From: Flagellimonas hymeniacidonis
GTDB taxonomy: Bacteria; Bacteroidota; Bacteroidia; Flavobacteriales; Flavobacteriaceae
Length of the DNA: 64,000 nucleotides
Assembly (NCBI RefSeq): GCF_008040165.1
Contig: NZ_VRUR01000002.1
Coordinates: 682,001-746,000, forward strand
Direction: 5' to 3'
Part shown: piece after piece, positions 15,275 to 25,185 of the stretch
How positions within the stretch are numbered: position 1 is the stretch's first letter
Layout: each line of letters starts with the position of its first letter
Position numbers and translations under genes: made by a program
The notes under the pieces: model-generated
Seen by the model: only the letters and a program-made list of their open reading frames with translations
What the model was told of the DNA's origin: nothing
Database searches by the model: none

Positions 15275-16495
15275 CTACGAAACAAGATTGGTAATAATCT
15301 GCGTCTCACTGTGTAGTGTTTTGTGCACCGGACATTTATCAGCAATTTGCATTATTCTTGCCCTTTGTTTATCATCCAGATTCCCATTTAGTTTTATTTC
15401 ACGGTGAAATGTATCAATCTTCGCTTGATCATTCTCACAATTCTCACAATCTTCCGCATGTGATTTACTGTAAGATGTGTGCACTTCAACATTATCCACT
15501 GGCCACCCTTTTCTTCTGGCATACATTTGAATGGTCATCACTGTACATGCAGAAAGGCCTGCAGAAACGAGTTCATATGGCGAAGGCCCAAAATCATTGC
15601 CCCCATAAGAAGTAGGCTCATCCGCAATCATATAATGATTGCCCACTTTCATTTGTGTTGTAAAACCATCTTCACCGTCTAAACTTGCTGCAACTTGATG
15701 TTTTGTTCTTAATCTGGAATCTACTTTTTCTGAAACATCCAAATAACGCTTGGCCCAACCAGAAATTACTTCTCCTACATAAATGGAATCTTCTTTTCTT
15801 GATAGCAAGTGGTCCGCGCCATCCAAGGAAACAAAGCTTTTGGGGTGATGGGCAGAAATGTAGATTTCCTCAGCATTCTTAATCCCAACAGTGTCATCTT
15901 GAGGAGAATGTAAAATCAAAAGCGGTTTACGAAGTGCTTTTGCAGTTTCTGGTAGCGATTTGGTTTCCAAATCGTCCAAAAATTGCTTTTTGATTGTAAA
16001 ATCCCTTCCACTTAAATTGATTACCGCCTTTCCTGTGGATTGAATCTCTTCAACTCCACTTTTTAATAAATGTTTTACATGCACTGGGTTTGAAGGTGCA
16101 CCAACAGTGGCAACAGCTTTTATGGATGGAATTTCACTAGCGGCGAAGATTGAAGCAGCTCCACCGAGGGAATGTCCGATAATCAGGGTAGGAGCTTCGT
16201 AGTTTTCTTCAAGATATTTTGCTGCCGCTACCAAATCCTCAACATTGCCTGAAAAATTAGTGTCCGCAAAATCACCTTCGCTTTCTCCAAGACCAGTAAA
16301 ATCAAAACGTAAAACACCAAATCCATTAGAAGTTAACGCCTTGCCTATGTTCTTCACGGCCAGCAAGTTTTTATTGCACGTAAAACAATGCGCAAACACA
16401 GCATAGTTATGTGGATGTCTATCAACAGGAAGTTCTAAGCGCCCTACCAGCGTTTGCCCTTCCGCATTTTTGAATGTTACTTTTTGAAGCCCCAT
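15275..16495 (-). CDS. Fused alpha/beta hydrolase and OsmC-type peroxidase
   Basis: The protein has 406 residues. Residues 1-255 are an alpha/beta hydrolase with nucleophile S109 (IGHSLGG), acid near D200/D201 (SPQDDTVG) and H229 (GADHLL). Residues 260-406 are an OsmC/Ohr-like domain with the two redox cysteines C317 (GLSACT) and C388 (ADKCPVH). A CENCEN motif (350-355) is an extra Cys pair. OsmC proteins reduce organic hydroperoxides; the hydrolase could release or detoxify lipid hydroperoxides or esters. Such bifunctional annotation is widespread. It starts 9 bp after the DUF2490 gene and may belong to that operon. Confidence 0.93.
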   Translation of the reverse strand: MGLQKVTFKNAEGQTLVGRLELPVDRHPHNYAVFAHCFTCNKNLLAVKNIGKALTSNGFGVLRFDFTGLGESEGDFADTNFSGNVEDLVAAAKYLEENYEAPTLIIGHSLGGAASIFAASEIPSIKAVATVGAPSNPVHVKHLLKSGVEEIQSTGKAVINLSGRDFTIKKQFLDDLETKSLPETAKALRKPLLILHSPQDDTVGIKNAEEIYISAHHPKSFVSLDGADHLLSRKEDSIYVGEVISGWAKRYLDVSEKVDSRLRTKHQVAASLDGEDGFTTQMKVGNHYMIADEPTSYGGNDFGPSPYELVSAGLSACTVMTIQMYARRKGWPVDNVEVHTSYSKSHAEDCENCENDQAKIDTFHREIKLNGNLDDKQRARIMQIADKCPVHKTLHSETQIITNLVS

Positions 16496-16504
16496 ATGGT
16501 TATC

Positions 16505-17206
16505 CTAATTAGAGATGTTTTTTTTCTTTTTAAATACACCTCTTAAGTCGGGATTATAGAAGAATCCTATCTGCAAGCGGTCAAAAACAGCATTGCTGAA
16601 CTGGTTTCGTAAATATCCAAATTGAACACTGCTGTTTTCTGTAATATGAATTCCTAAAGCTCCATAAAGACGATTTTGCCCAAAAAGGTCATCTTGTAAA
16701 TTGATGAACAACTCATCATAAAAATTCAGAAAAAATGTATCCGTCAAGGGCAATGTTACCTGAATACGATAACGGGCTCTATGTTGGGTTTCAGTTCTAG
16801 TACCAAAGTCTAAAAAGCGTTGTTCCAATCGGTAACGGTGTTCAAAAAGCAATTCCCAAACCTTATTTTTAAGAATGAATTGCTCAAAGATTCGATGCTC
16901 TTTGCTGTTCCGTTCTCCTGGAAATTCTAAAAAAGTACCATCGGTAGATATATAACCGTAACCTGCAGTTGCTATGGCGCTCGGATTGATGTGATAATTC
17001 AAGCCCGTGCGAAGCAATAACTGATTAAAATTTCTTGTGGTTTCATAGAATCGAAACTGCGCCTCAGTATGAATGCTAAAGCGTTCTGCAATCTTATTGG
17101 TGCCAAAATACATATACCATGCACCCAGCTCGTTTTCACCAGCTTGTTGGGCGTTCATCTGAATTATTGCGGTCAACAAGACCAATAAACTAAATACCTT
17201 TCTCAT
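16505..17206 (-). CDS. DUF2490 outer-membrane beta-barrel-like protein
   Basis: The protein has 233 residues with a signal peptide to about residue 19 (QMNAQ). The remainder alternates aromatic and polar residues (AWYMYFGTNKI, LLRTGLNYHINPSAIATAGY, HRARYRIQVTLPL), typical of DUF2490, a predicted barrel of unknown function. A short Lys-rich tail ends the protein. Its start codon overlaps the stop of the large BNR gene by one base (TAATG), implying coupling. Confidence 0.88.
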   Translation of the reverse strand: MRKVFSLLVLLTAIIQMNAQQAGENELGAWYMYFGTNKIAERFSIHTEAQFRFYETTRNFNQLLLRTGLNYHINPSAIATAGYGYISTDGTFLEFPGERNSKEHRIFEQFILKNKVWELLFEHRYRLEQRFLDFGTRTETQHRARYRIQVTLPLTDTFFLNFYDELFINLQDDLFGQNRLYGALGIHITENSSVQFGYLRNQFSNAVFDRLQIGFFYNPDLRGVFKKKKNISN

Positions 17207-20200
17207 TAATCTATGCTAAAAGTTTGTGTTTTTTTAAAAGGAGATAAATCCAACCCTTCAACTGCATCGCGGTAAGGTTTCCATTTTTCATCAAAGAAAC
17301 TGTTGGTTTTTTCCAAAGCAGATTTTAACTCATCTTCTGCAAATTTGACAAGGTTTTTCTCTGTTTCGGTAACTCCCGACTTTCTGGTTTGTGTATAAAA
17401 GTCAGCAGTATTCAAACGTTGCATCACATTAATTTCTGGATTGCGGGTAATTCCTTGTCTCTTATCTTCCTTGCCTAAATACAAGGCCACTATAGAATCA
17501 ATTTGCTTAACAATGTTTGTGGATTCCTTTATTTGGTCTTTGTATTTTTCCTTATCCAATGCTTTCATTTCTTTCTGAAATTTATTGGCCAAGTCTTTAC
17601 TTTTTACTAATTGCTTTACAGCATCAGCAGCTGTTTGGGTGTAGTCCTGTAATTTTTTGCCCATTTCATACACCTCATTTATTGAAGCTAATGATGTTTG
17701 AAGCCTTGGGTCCGTTTTTACAGTAACCGAAGTAGAATCTGAAAGCTCACCATAATGCACTTTTACTTTATACGAACCGGGTTTTACATTAATTCCACCT
17801 TCTTCTGCCTTGCTTTTACTGATTTTTCTTGCTGGTCTATCCGGACCTTTCTCATCAAGTTCCCAATAGATTCTGTGGAAACCAGCCTTTTTGGGAGTCT
17901 TGTATTTAAGAGTACGAATTAATCGTTCCCCATCATAAAACTTGAAGAAAATAGAATCTTTTGTTTTTTCTTTCTTCGTATCATCTTTTTCTTCAGGTGC
18001 TTCCTCTTCATCATCCTTTTTTTCTTTGTCATCTTTTGCCTTGTTACCTTCTTTCAGATAATAGGTAATCATGGCTCCGGATTTTCTATTTTCTCCATTA
18101 TAAAGGGCATCCCCGCCAAAACGACTTCCCGTGGCTTGTTGGTAAGCAGCATGATAGGCATCTGGACTTTGGAAAAGGCTTATTTCTTTCTGAAGCACTG
18201 AGGGATTGCTTGCTAATGTCCTCAACGGACGAATATCATCAAGAACCCAAGCAGCACGTCCAAATGTACCAATTACCAAATCATGTTCCCTTGGTTGAAT
18301 AGCCAAATCTTTGGTAGATACCGTTGGGAAACCTTCAGTCCATTTTTGCCATGAACTTCCAGCATTAAAGGATATATACAGACCATCATCAGTTCCTAAA
18401 AATAGCAGATTCGGATTTTCGATATCCTCAACAATGGAAAGAGTGTAGCTTTCCACATCGTTTCCATCTACGATTCGAGTCCATGTTTTTCCATAATCTT
18501 TAGTACGATATGCATAAGGGATGTAATTGAATCTTCTATAATCGTTTGCAATGAGCAAGGCTTCCCCTTTGTTCTTTTTTGAAGCTTTTATTTGGGGAAT
18601 CCAACTGCCTGAAGGAAGTCCTTTAATATTGGATGTCACTTCTGTCCAACTTGCTCCTCCATTTTGTGTGTAGTGCACGCGACCGTCATCTGTACCTACC
18701 CACAGCATATCTTTTTCTACAGCAGATGGCTCGATGACCAAAATGGTACAGTGGTTTTCAGCTCCGGTAGCATCCATGGTAAGGCCACCACTTTCACTTT
18801 GCTTCTGTTTTTCCTTGTCGTTGGTGGTCAAATCTGGCGAAATTACTTCCCATGTCAACCCTTTATTGGATGATTTGTGTACAAACTGACTTCCAAAATA
18901 AACCGTACTATTATCAAAAGGGTCTTGCCCAATTCCCGCATTCCAGTTAAACCTAAGCTTGGTTGTTGCGTCAGGTGGGGTAGGGCGTACAATATAATTG
19001 TTCCCGGTTTTCCAATCATAACGCGAAACAAAACCTTGTTGACTCATGGCGTAACCATATTGGTTATCATCCAAATCTGGAACTACATCAAAACCATCGC
19101 CAAAGGCGATTTCCTGCCAGTAACTGTTTCGAATACCTTGTGCTCTCCAGACATAAGCGGGTCCTCTCCAAGAACCATTGTCTTGCATGCCGCCATAAAC
19201 ATTATAGGGATATTCGTTGTCAACACTGATGTGATAGAATTGCGCAACGGGCAAATTGCCAATAAAACGCCATGTTTTCCCACCATCTTTGGTTATGTTC
19301 ATACCGCCATCATTACCATCAATCATAAATTGTCCATTCTCTGGATGAATCCACCAGGCATGGTGATCAGGGTGTACACCATTGTCTACCTGGTAGGCAG
19401 GCATCAACTGTTTGAAATTTTTACCTCCGTCTTCTGAAACATTTACATAGGTAAACACAGAATACACCCTATTTTCATTTTCGGGGTCAACAAAAATATC
19501 GGAGTAGTAAAAAGGTCTGTTGCCAATATCATTTTTGTCATTTACTTTTTCCCATTTAAATCCGCCATCAACAGATTTATAAAGCGCATTTTTTTTTGCC
19601 TCTACGAGAGCGTAGATGATGTTGGGCTTGTTTTTGGCAATAGTAATTCCTATTCTGCCCAATTCGCCTTTAGGAAAACCTTCTTCTTCAGTTACTTTTT
19701 TCCAAGTTGACCCTCCGTCATGGGTAATGTACAATCCACTTCCTTCGCCCCCAGATTTGAAAAACCAAGGGTCACGTTTATGATCCCACATGGCTGCAAT
19801 CAATTTATTTGGATTGGATGGGTCCATGACCAAATCGGCTGCTCCAGTTTTGTTGTTGACAAATAGAATTTTATTCCATGTTTTTCCACCATCCGTGGTT
19901 TTGTAAACACCTCGCTCAGGATGAATTCCCCAAGGAGAACCTATGGCGCCAACATAGACCACATCTGGATTGTTAGGGTCAATGATTACTCTATGAATAT
20001 GCCTGGTTTTTTCAAGGCCCATGGATTTCCATGTTTTTCCACCATCAAGGGATTTGTAGATGCCATAACCACCGTTAAGGCTATTTCGTGGGTTCCCTTC
20101 TCCGGTTCCCACCCAAATTACGGATGGATTGGATTGTTGAATGGAAACTGCTCCAATGGATGCGGTAACTTCTTTGTCAAAAATAGGTGCCCATTTAATA

Positions 20201-20415
20201 CCGCCAGAAGTAGATTTCCATAAACCACCTGAAGCCGTTCCAACGTACATGACATCTGGGTTGGAATGAACGACATCTATGGAGGTTACTCTTCCGCTCA
20301 TACCAGCGGGACCAATGTTACGGGGTTTCATGTCCTGGACCAAGTCCATGGAAAATTCTTGTGCAAAAAAAGGGATGGATGCCAAGAGCATCAATAGCGT
20401 GTAAAGGTGTTTCAT
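17206..20415 (-). CDS. Large secreted BNR/VPS10-like repeat protein
   Basis: The protein has 1069 residues with a signal peptide (ASIPFFAQ). Residues about 25-740 are a beta-propeller built of BNR/Asp-box repeats, for example YKTTDGGKTWNKI, YKSVDGGFKWEKV and YTQNGGASWTEV. It matches the family called VPS10 domain or WD40/YVTN/BNR-like protein. At about 785-815 there is a Lys/Glu/Asp-rich insert. The C-terminal 250 residues are helical. Despite frequent annotation as glycosyl hydrolase, catalytic residues cannot be assigned from repeats alone. It heads an operon with DUF2490 and possibly the OsmC fusion. Confidence 0.9.
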   Translation of the reverse strand: MKHLYTLLMLLASIPFFAQEFSMDLVQDMKPRNIGPAGMSGRVTSIDVVHSNPDVMYVGTASGGLWKSTSGGIKWAPIFDKEVTASIGAVSIQQSNPSVIWVGTGEGNPRNSLNGGYGIYKSLDGGKTWKSMGLEKTRHIHRVIIDPNNPDVVYVGAIGSPWGIHPERGVYKTTDGGKTWNKILFVNNKTGAADLVMDPSNPNKLIAAMWDHKRDPWFFKSGGEGSGLYITHDGGSTWKKVTEEEGFPKGELGRIGITIAKNKPNIIYALVEAKKNALYKSVDGGFKWEKVNDKNDIGNRPFYYSDIFVDPENENRVYSVFTYVNVSEDGGKNFKQLMPAYQVDNGVHPDHHAWWIHPENGQFMIDGNDGGMNITKDGGKTWRFIGNLPVAQFYHISVDNEYPYNVYGGMQDNGSWRGPAYVWRAQGIRNSYWQEIAFGDGFDVVPDLDDNQYGYAMSQQGFVSRYDWKTGNNYIVRPTPPDATTKLRFNWNAGIGQDPFDNSTVYFGSQFVHKSSNKGLTWEVISPDLTTNDKEKQKQSESGGLTMDATGAENHCTILVIEPSAVEKDMLWVGTDDGRVHYTQNGGASWTEVTSNIKGLPSGSWIPQIKASKKNKGEALLIANDYRRFNYIPYAYRTKDYGKTWTRIVDGNDVESYTLSIVEDIENPNLLFLGTDDGLYISFNAGSSWQKWTEGFPTVSTKDLAIQPREHDLVIGTFGRAAWVLDDIRPLRTLASNPSVLQKEISLFQSPDAYHAAYQQATGSRFGGDALYNGENRKSGAMITYYLKEGNKAKDDKEKKDDEEEAPEEKDDTKKEKTKDSIFFKFYDGERLIRTLKYKTPKKAGFHRIYWELDEKGPDRPARKISKSKAEEGGINVKPGSYKVKVHYGELSDSTSVTVKTDPRLQTSLASINEVYEMGKKLQDYTQTAADAVKQLVKSKDLANKFQKEMKALDKEKYKDQIKESTNIVKQIDSIVALYLGKEDKRQGITRNPEINVMQRLNTADFYTQTRKSGVTETEKNLVKFAEDELKSALEKTNSFFDEKWKPYRDAVEGLDLSPFKKTQTFSID

Positions 20416-20615
20416 TTTAGGAATTAATTAGTCGCCTAAAGATACCAAAAACACCTAGTGGATTTCTTAAGGAGTTGTTAAGGCTACCTTTTTTAGAATC
20501 CATGCAATTTTGTAAACCTCTGATTTTCAGTTTTTTTTGTATTTTTATTTTATTGTGAAACTTTAGGTGTCACATTGAATACTGTTCCCTCTATTTTTTT
20601 AACCTTAATAAGATT

Positions 20616-21086
20616 ATGAAAATGAAAACTTTGATTTTTACAATCTCATTGTTTTGTTGTTTCAGTATTTGTGGTCAAGACAATGGAAGCACGTTCCTAC
20701 GAGTTTTTGATTTGGAAGGAAAAAAAATTGCCAAGGGAAAAGTACATTCAATTTCTGATACAGTGCTTACATTGAAGCTAAGACAAATATTCAGAGAGGT
20801 AGAGGTGAAAAACATAGGAACAATCAAAACCAAAAGATCTGTTGGGAATAGTGTTGGGGTTGGTGCAATTGGCGGGGCATCATTGGGGATACTTATTGGT
20901 GCAGTTGCTAGTGACGAATACGACTTTTTATCTTCAACTGCCCAAACAGCTGGTCTAGGTATTTTTGGAACCATTTTAGGAGCTGTTGGTGGAGGAGTAA
21001 CGGGGTTATCAAAAAAATCAATAACCTATCCAATTAATGGAGATATTTTGAAATGGCAGGAATTTACAAAGGCAATTGGGAATTAA
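20616..21086 (+). CDS. Exported glycine-zipper protein, function unknown
   Basis: The protein has 156 residues with a signal peptide to about residue 20 (SICGQ). Residues 20-75 form a small beta-rich domain (VLTLKLRQIFREVEVKNIGT). Two glycine-zipper segments follow (GVGAIGGASLGILIGAVA and GLGIFGTILGAVGGGVTGL), which can pack in a membrane. The end is KKSITYPINGDILKWQEF. An alternative start two codons later is possible. It faces the amidohydrolase operon tail-to-tail with an 18-bp gap. No specific function can be named. Confidence 0.8.
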   Translation: MKMKTLIFTISLFCCFSICGQDNGSTFLRVFDLEGKKIAKGKVHSISDTVLTLKLRQIFREVEVKNIGTIKTKRSVGNSVGVGAIGGASLGILIGAVASDEYDFLSSTAQTAGLGIFGTILGAVGGGVTGLSKKSITYPINGDILKWQEFTKAIGN

Positions 21087-21104
21087 TCCAATTTCTATAA
21101 ATCT

Positions 21105-22352
21105 TTAATCTTTATATACTACCCCATCTTTCATTACGAAAGTAACCCCACGCATTTTTTTAATGTCTTTTACTGGATTGCCTTCCACAGCAATGATATC
21201 AGCAAGAAAATTCTCTTGAATTCGTCCCAGTTCATTTAAATGAAAGATACGGGCATTGACAGAAGTAGCAGACCGCAATACATTTAAAGGTTGCATACCA
21301 TATTCAACCATAAGTTCCAGTTCCCTGTAATTTTCTCCATGGGAATACACCCCCACATCACCACCAAAAACAATATCTACTCCAGATTCCAATGCCATTT
21401 TAAATGACTTTTTCTTCTTAACAATTCGGTCAGTATCTGGTTCTTTTCCCTTTTTCCAGCCTTTATAACGCTCAATAGCATCGCCAGCGGCAAGGGTAGG
21501 GCATAGGCCAACTCCTTTTTCCTTCATCATTTTAAAGATTTCCATTGTGCCCCCATCACCATGTTCTATGGTTTCTACTCCGCCTAAAATGGCACGGCGC
21601 ATCCCTTCTGGTGTACCGGCATGGGCTACAACATAGCGTCCTGCACTTGTGGCGGTGGCTACCATTGCATCTATTTCTTCCTGTAAAAAGGTAGGTTGAG
21701 AGGGCTCATCTTTTCCCCAACGATAATCTGCATATATTTTTATGAAGTTTGCACCATGTCCCAACTGTGTCCGAACTTCTTTAATAGCTTCCGCTTTGCC
21801 ACTTACTGGTTCTGCTCCCAATGGAACGGTTATCCCATCATGAAATCCTTTTGGTCCATAAGCTCCTGTGGCTACAATAGCAGGACCAGCGACTAACAAA
21901 CGCGGCCCGGGAATTATACCATCTTCAATGGTCTTTTTTAAATAAACATCTGTATAACCTGCACCCTCAGCACCTAAATCTCGCATGGTAGTAATACCAG
22001 CCATCAATGACTTTTTTGCATGGACCACTCCTCTTACGGCTCTTTCTACTGGCGATTCCTTCAAAACTTGGTCGTTCCATTCGGTTTCGTTATAAGGATG
22101 TAATAATAAATGGGAATGTCCTTCAATGATTCCGGGCATTAGGGTCATTCCCTTAAATTCCTTTTTTTTGTATGAACCGGAATTTTTTAAATCGGCTGCT
22201 GGGCCAGCAAAGGTGATACGATTCTCGGTTACCAGTACTACCCAATTTGAATGTAGTGTCTCTCCATCAAAAACTTGATCAGGAACTAATAACATTTGGG
22301 ATTTGGCAGATGCCAATACAAGGAAAAAAAGAATAAGAAAGGTAGTTCTCAT
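21105..22352 (-). CDS. Secreted amidohydrolase (imidazolonepropionase/prolidase-like)
   Basis: The protein has 415 residues with a cleavable signal (LASAKSQ). The amidohydrolase metal centre is complete: H79 and H81 (EGHSH), K205 (FIKIYADY, probably carbamylated), H244, H264 (IEHGDGG) and D332 (GGDVGV). This subgroup includes Xaa-Pro and Xaa-Arg dipeptidases and other amide hydrolases. It is the last of three paralogues in a row and is soluble, unlike the other two, which are lipoproteins. Confidence 0.92.
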   Translation of the reverse strand: MRTTFLILFFLVLASAKSQMLLVPDQVFDGETLHSNWVVLVTENRITFAGPAADLKNSGSYKKKEFKGMTLMPGIIEGHSHLLLHPYNETEWNDQVLKESPVERAVRGVVHAKKSLMAGITTMRDLGAEGAGYTDVYLKKTIEDGIIPGPRLLVAGPAIVATGAYGPKGFHDGITVPLGAEPVSGKAEAIKEVRTQLGHGANFIKIYADYRWGKDEPSQPTFLQEEIDAMVATATSAGRYVVAHAGTPEGMRRAILGGVETIEHGDGGTMEIFKMMKEKGVGLCPTLAAGDAIERYKGWKKGKEPDTDRIVKKKKSFKMALESGVDIVFGGDVGVYSHGENYRELELMVEYGMQPLNVLRSATSVNARIFHLNELGRIQENFLADIIAVEGNPVKDIKKMRGVTFVMKDGVVYKD

Positions 22353-22357
22353 AGAAT

Positions 22358-23746
22358 TTAATTTTTAGCTGCATTCTCAGCTATTTCTTTTAGTCGTTCT
22401 TCAATATCTGTTTTAGACAACCATGTTCCGCGAACCATGACCCCAGAAATATCTGTATAGTTTTTAAGGGCATCCATTGGATTTTTGGAGAGAAGCACCA
22501 GATCAGCATCAACCCCCTCTTTTATTTCTCCAAAAGTGCTTTCCATGTCGAAAAAAGTAGCTGGATTGATGGTCGCTGACTGTAGAATTTCCAAAGGTTT
22601 CATACCAGCTGCTACCATTCCTTGCATTTCATGTTGTATGGAAAATCCAGGTACGTTAAAGAGTTGAGGTGCATCGGAACCCATGAGAATCCCATGACCA
22701 TTGTCTTGAAGTTTTTTAATAAGATTTTTTCGGATGGCATCAAATTGTTCCCATTGCGCGGTTTTGAAATCCGAGTTTTCCAAAGACTGTATTTTAACCC
22801 GCTTCCAATTTTCCAAAGTAGACTTGGGCATATATTTCATTTCTGGTTCTGCCAATAGGGAATCTACGTCTACTGGTGAAAACCATCGTTCAAACAAACT
22901 TTGCGTAGGAACTATCCACACCTTATTGTCTTTTGATAGTTGTACCAATTCGTCAATTTTTGAGATGTCTGCCAAGGGAGTAAAGTTGTAGCCAAAAAAG
23001 CCATTGGCGGTTGGATCCACATTTTCGGATTCTGGCACAAGCCCTTCCAAAAAACCATCAACATGATCAATAGTTGCATATTTGCTCTTCAGCGCATGAC
23101 GGATACCAACATCCACTGGAACATGCCCTGCAAATGGAATTCCTACTTCATTCGCTGTTTTTACAACTTGATCAAATACGTTGCGTTGAATACCAGGATG
23201 TATTTTTAGAAAATCATAGCCTTCCTTTTTGTAAGCCGTTATTTTTTCAGTGGCTTCTTCTACCGTTTTCACCGAATTTCCATTGAGGGAAGGGCTCGAT
23301 GTAAAGATTCGCGGCCCTAAAACCTCTCCACGCTGTACTTGCTCCCTAAGAACCAAATGGTCTGGGTGCCCAAGCATTCCTCGTATTGTAGTGACACCAT
23401 TGGCCAAATACAAGAACAGTACATCTTCCAAGCGTTCTTTGGAGGTAGGCGGTTGGGGAATGTGTGCATGCATTTCTGTCATCCCCGGAATGATATATTT
23501 ACCTTCTGCATTGATGACCGTTTTGTATTTTGATATGTCTTCTATTTCTGTTGTATTGATTTGCTTTATCCTTCCTGAGTCTATAAAGATGTTTTGACCA
23601 GTTTTGACTTCACCAGTTCTAACATCAACAATATTCGCTTTAGAAATAAGAATACGGGTAGGGCTTATCTCTTCCAGTTTTTGTTTTTCTTGGCATGAAC
23701 TGACTAGTGTACATACAACTAAGAAAAGAGTGATTTTTTTAAACAT
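22358..23746 (-). CDS. Amidohydrolase lipoprotein, paralogue 2
   Basis: The protein has 462 residues, lipidated at C18 (LVSSC). Metal ligands are H93 and H95 (EMHAH), K181 (DFLKIHPG), H208 (AGHVP), H228 (IDHVD) and D358 (GSDAP). The sequence between the HxH and the lysine (FLYLANGVTTIRGMLGHPDH) is close in pattern to the third paralogue. It probably hydrolyses a dipeptide or amide in the envelope. It lies 11 bp after the upstream gene and 5 bp before the downstream one. Confidence 0.92.
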   Translation of the reverse strand: MFKKITLFLVVCTLVSSCQEKQKLEEISPTRILISKANIVDVRTGEVKTGQNIFIDSGRIKQINTTEIEDISKYKTVINAEGKYIIPGMTEMHAHIPQPPTSKERLEDVLFLYLANGVTTIRGMLGHPDHLVLREQVQRGEVLGPRIFTSSPSLNGNSVKTVEEATEKITAYKKEGYDFLKIHPGIQRNVFDQVVKTANEVGIPFAGHVPVDVGIRHALKSKYATIDHVDGFLEGLVPESENVDPTANGFFGYNFTPLADISKIDELVQLSKDNKVWIVPTQSLFERWFSPVDVDSLLAEPEMKYMPKSTLENWKRVKIQSLENSDFKTAQWEQFDAIRKNLIKKLQDNGHGILMGSDAPQLFNVPGFSIQHEMQGMVAAGMKPLEILQSATINPATFFDMESTFGEIKEGVDADLVLLSKNPMDALKNYTDISGVMVRGTWLSKTDIEERLKEIAENAAKN

Positions 23747-23757
23747 AGTTCTGATTT

Positions 23758-25185
23758 TTAATTGATTTCTGATGTATTCAAAAGCGCTGTAAGCTGATCT
23801 TTGGTGAAAAGCATATTTCCTTTAAGCACGGCAGATATTTCTTTGGTGTTTTTAATTTCTTCCAATGGATTAGCATCTAAAATAACAAGATCAGCCACTT
23901 TGCCTTCGGCGATGCTTCCAGAATTGGCACTCTTTCCTAAGAATTTTGCTCCATTTGGGGCAGATGTTCGCAGTGCTTCCAAGGGTGAAATTCCATTATC
24001 AACCATCACTTGAAGTTCTCCATGCAATGAAATTCCGGGATAAGTATACGAATTGTAGGCTCCACTATCTGACCCAGCCAAAAGGCTTACTCCTGCATCA
24101 TTTAAAGATTTAGACAGTTGCCCAAAAAAGATGTCCAACTTTTTTCGGTCCGCTCTTGTTTTTTCTGATGCATTTAATGCCCGGTCTATTCGTTCTTTAT
24201 AGGTTTTGATGATTCCTTCCCCCATATATTTTAAATAGACATCATTACTATGATCAACTTCATCCAAATAGCTTAAAGTCTTGCCAATGTGAAGTGTAGG
24301 TACCACAAAGACATTTTGTTCTTTAAGTTTTTGAAACGTGTTTTGAGCTGTACTATCGGCATAATTGTCCATAAGAGCAGGCATTGCTTGCCAAAACCCA
24401 ATTTCTTTATTTTTTAGTTTCTGGGTAATTTCCACTTCATTACTAGCACATCCTTTCATGATATAGTACAGATGTTCTATGGCATCTATTCCTGCATCTA
24501 CAGTTTCATCGAGTGTCACGGTAAAAGGCATATGTCCAGATGTAATCAATTTTCTAACTTCAGCTTCTTTTATGGTTTGTAAATAGTCTTCTCCTGAAAT
24601 TCTACTGTCATACAACTTCACAAAATCCACATTTAGTTTTTCTAAGGAATCCAAGGCTGTAACAATATCACTTTCATTTTCTACTTTCAAAGAACCGGCC
24701 CAAGTGGCACTGGGCCCATCTATTTTTGGCCCAGAAGTAAATATTGTAGGACCAACGAGATTTCCATCAGCGATTTCTTGTTTCCACTCCATGACAGAAG
24801 AGGTAAGGTCACCTCCCGCATCCCTAATGGTAGTAATGCCATTGGCAATAAAAAGGTTTAAAAAGTTCTTGTTATTTGCAATAAGAGAATCCCCGCCACG
24901 TAAATGGGTGTGATTATCCCAAAAACCGGGCAACACATATTTTCCAGTGGCATCCACAGTGGTTTCTACATTATAATTTGTTTCAGAACCAGCGGTTGCA
25001 AGTGCGCTTATTCGTCCGTCGTTAACGTAAATATCTTGAATTTCTATTTTGCCTGTTTCCAGATGTATTACGTTGGCATTGACAATGGCCATATCTACCA
25101 GTTGCTTTGGTTTTTGGTTTTGACACGCAGTCAATAACAGCAGGGTGAGTAGGGTGTAGGTGCCTATTTTTATGCTATTTCTCAT
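23758..25185 (-). CDS. Amidohydrolase lipoprotein, paralogue 3
   Basis: The protein has 475 residues, lipidated at C21 (LLLLTAC). Metal ligands are H92 and H94 (WDNHTH), K190 (DFVKLYDS), H218 (SGHMP), H238 (IEHLYY) and an Asp in LAGSDSGAYNSY. The TTIRDAGGD and PLEALRTSA motifs place it with the same peptidase-like amidohydrolases as its two neighbours. Its start codon overlaps the end of the YdeI-like gene by 4 bp. Confidence 0.92.
   Translation of the reverse strand: MRNSIKIGTYTLLTLLLLTACQNQKPKQLVDMAIVNANVIHLETGKIEIQDIYVNDGRISALATAGSETNYNVETTVDATGKYVLPGFWDNHTHLRGGDSLIANNKNFLNLFIANGITTIRDAGGDLTSSVMEWKQEIADGNLVGPTIFTSGPKIDGPSATWAGSLKVENESDIVTALDSLEKLNVDFVKLYDSRISGEDYLQTIKEAEVRKLITSGHMPFTVTLDETVDAGIDAIEHLYYIMKGCASNEVEITQKLKNKEIGFWQAMPALMDNYADSTAQNTFQKLKEQNVFVVPTLHIGKTLSYLDEVDHSNDVYLKYMGEGIIKTYKERIDRALNASEKTRADRKKLDIFFGQLSKSLNDAGVSLLAGSDSGAYNSYTYPGISLHGELQVMVDNGISPLEALRTSAPNGAKFLGKSANSGSIAEGKVADLVILDANPLEEIKNTKEISAVLKGNMLFTKDQLTALLNTSEIN

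Noticed and set aside
18877..19437. 186-codon ORF on the + strand inside the large BNR gene
   Set aside because: It is antisense to a clear protein with repeat motifs and has no recognisable family pattern.
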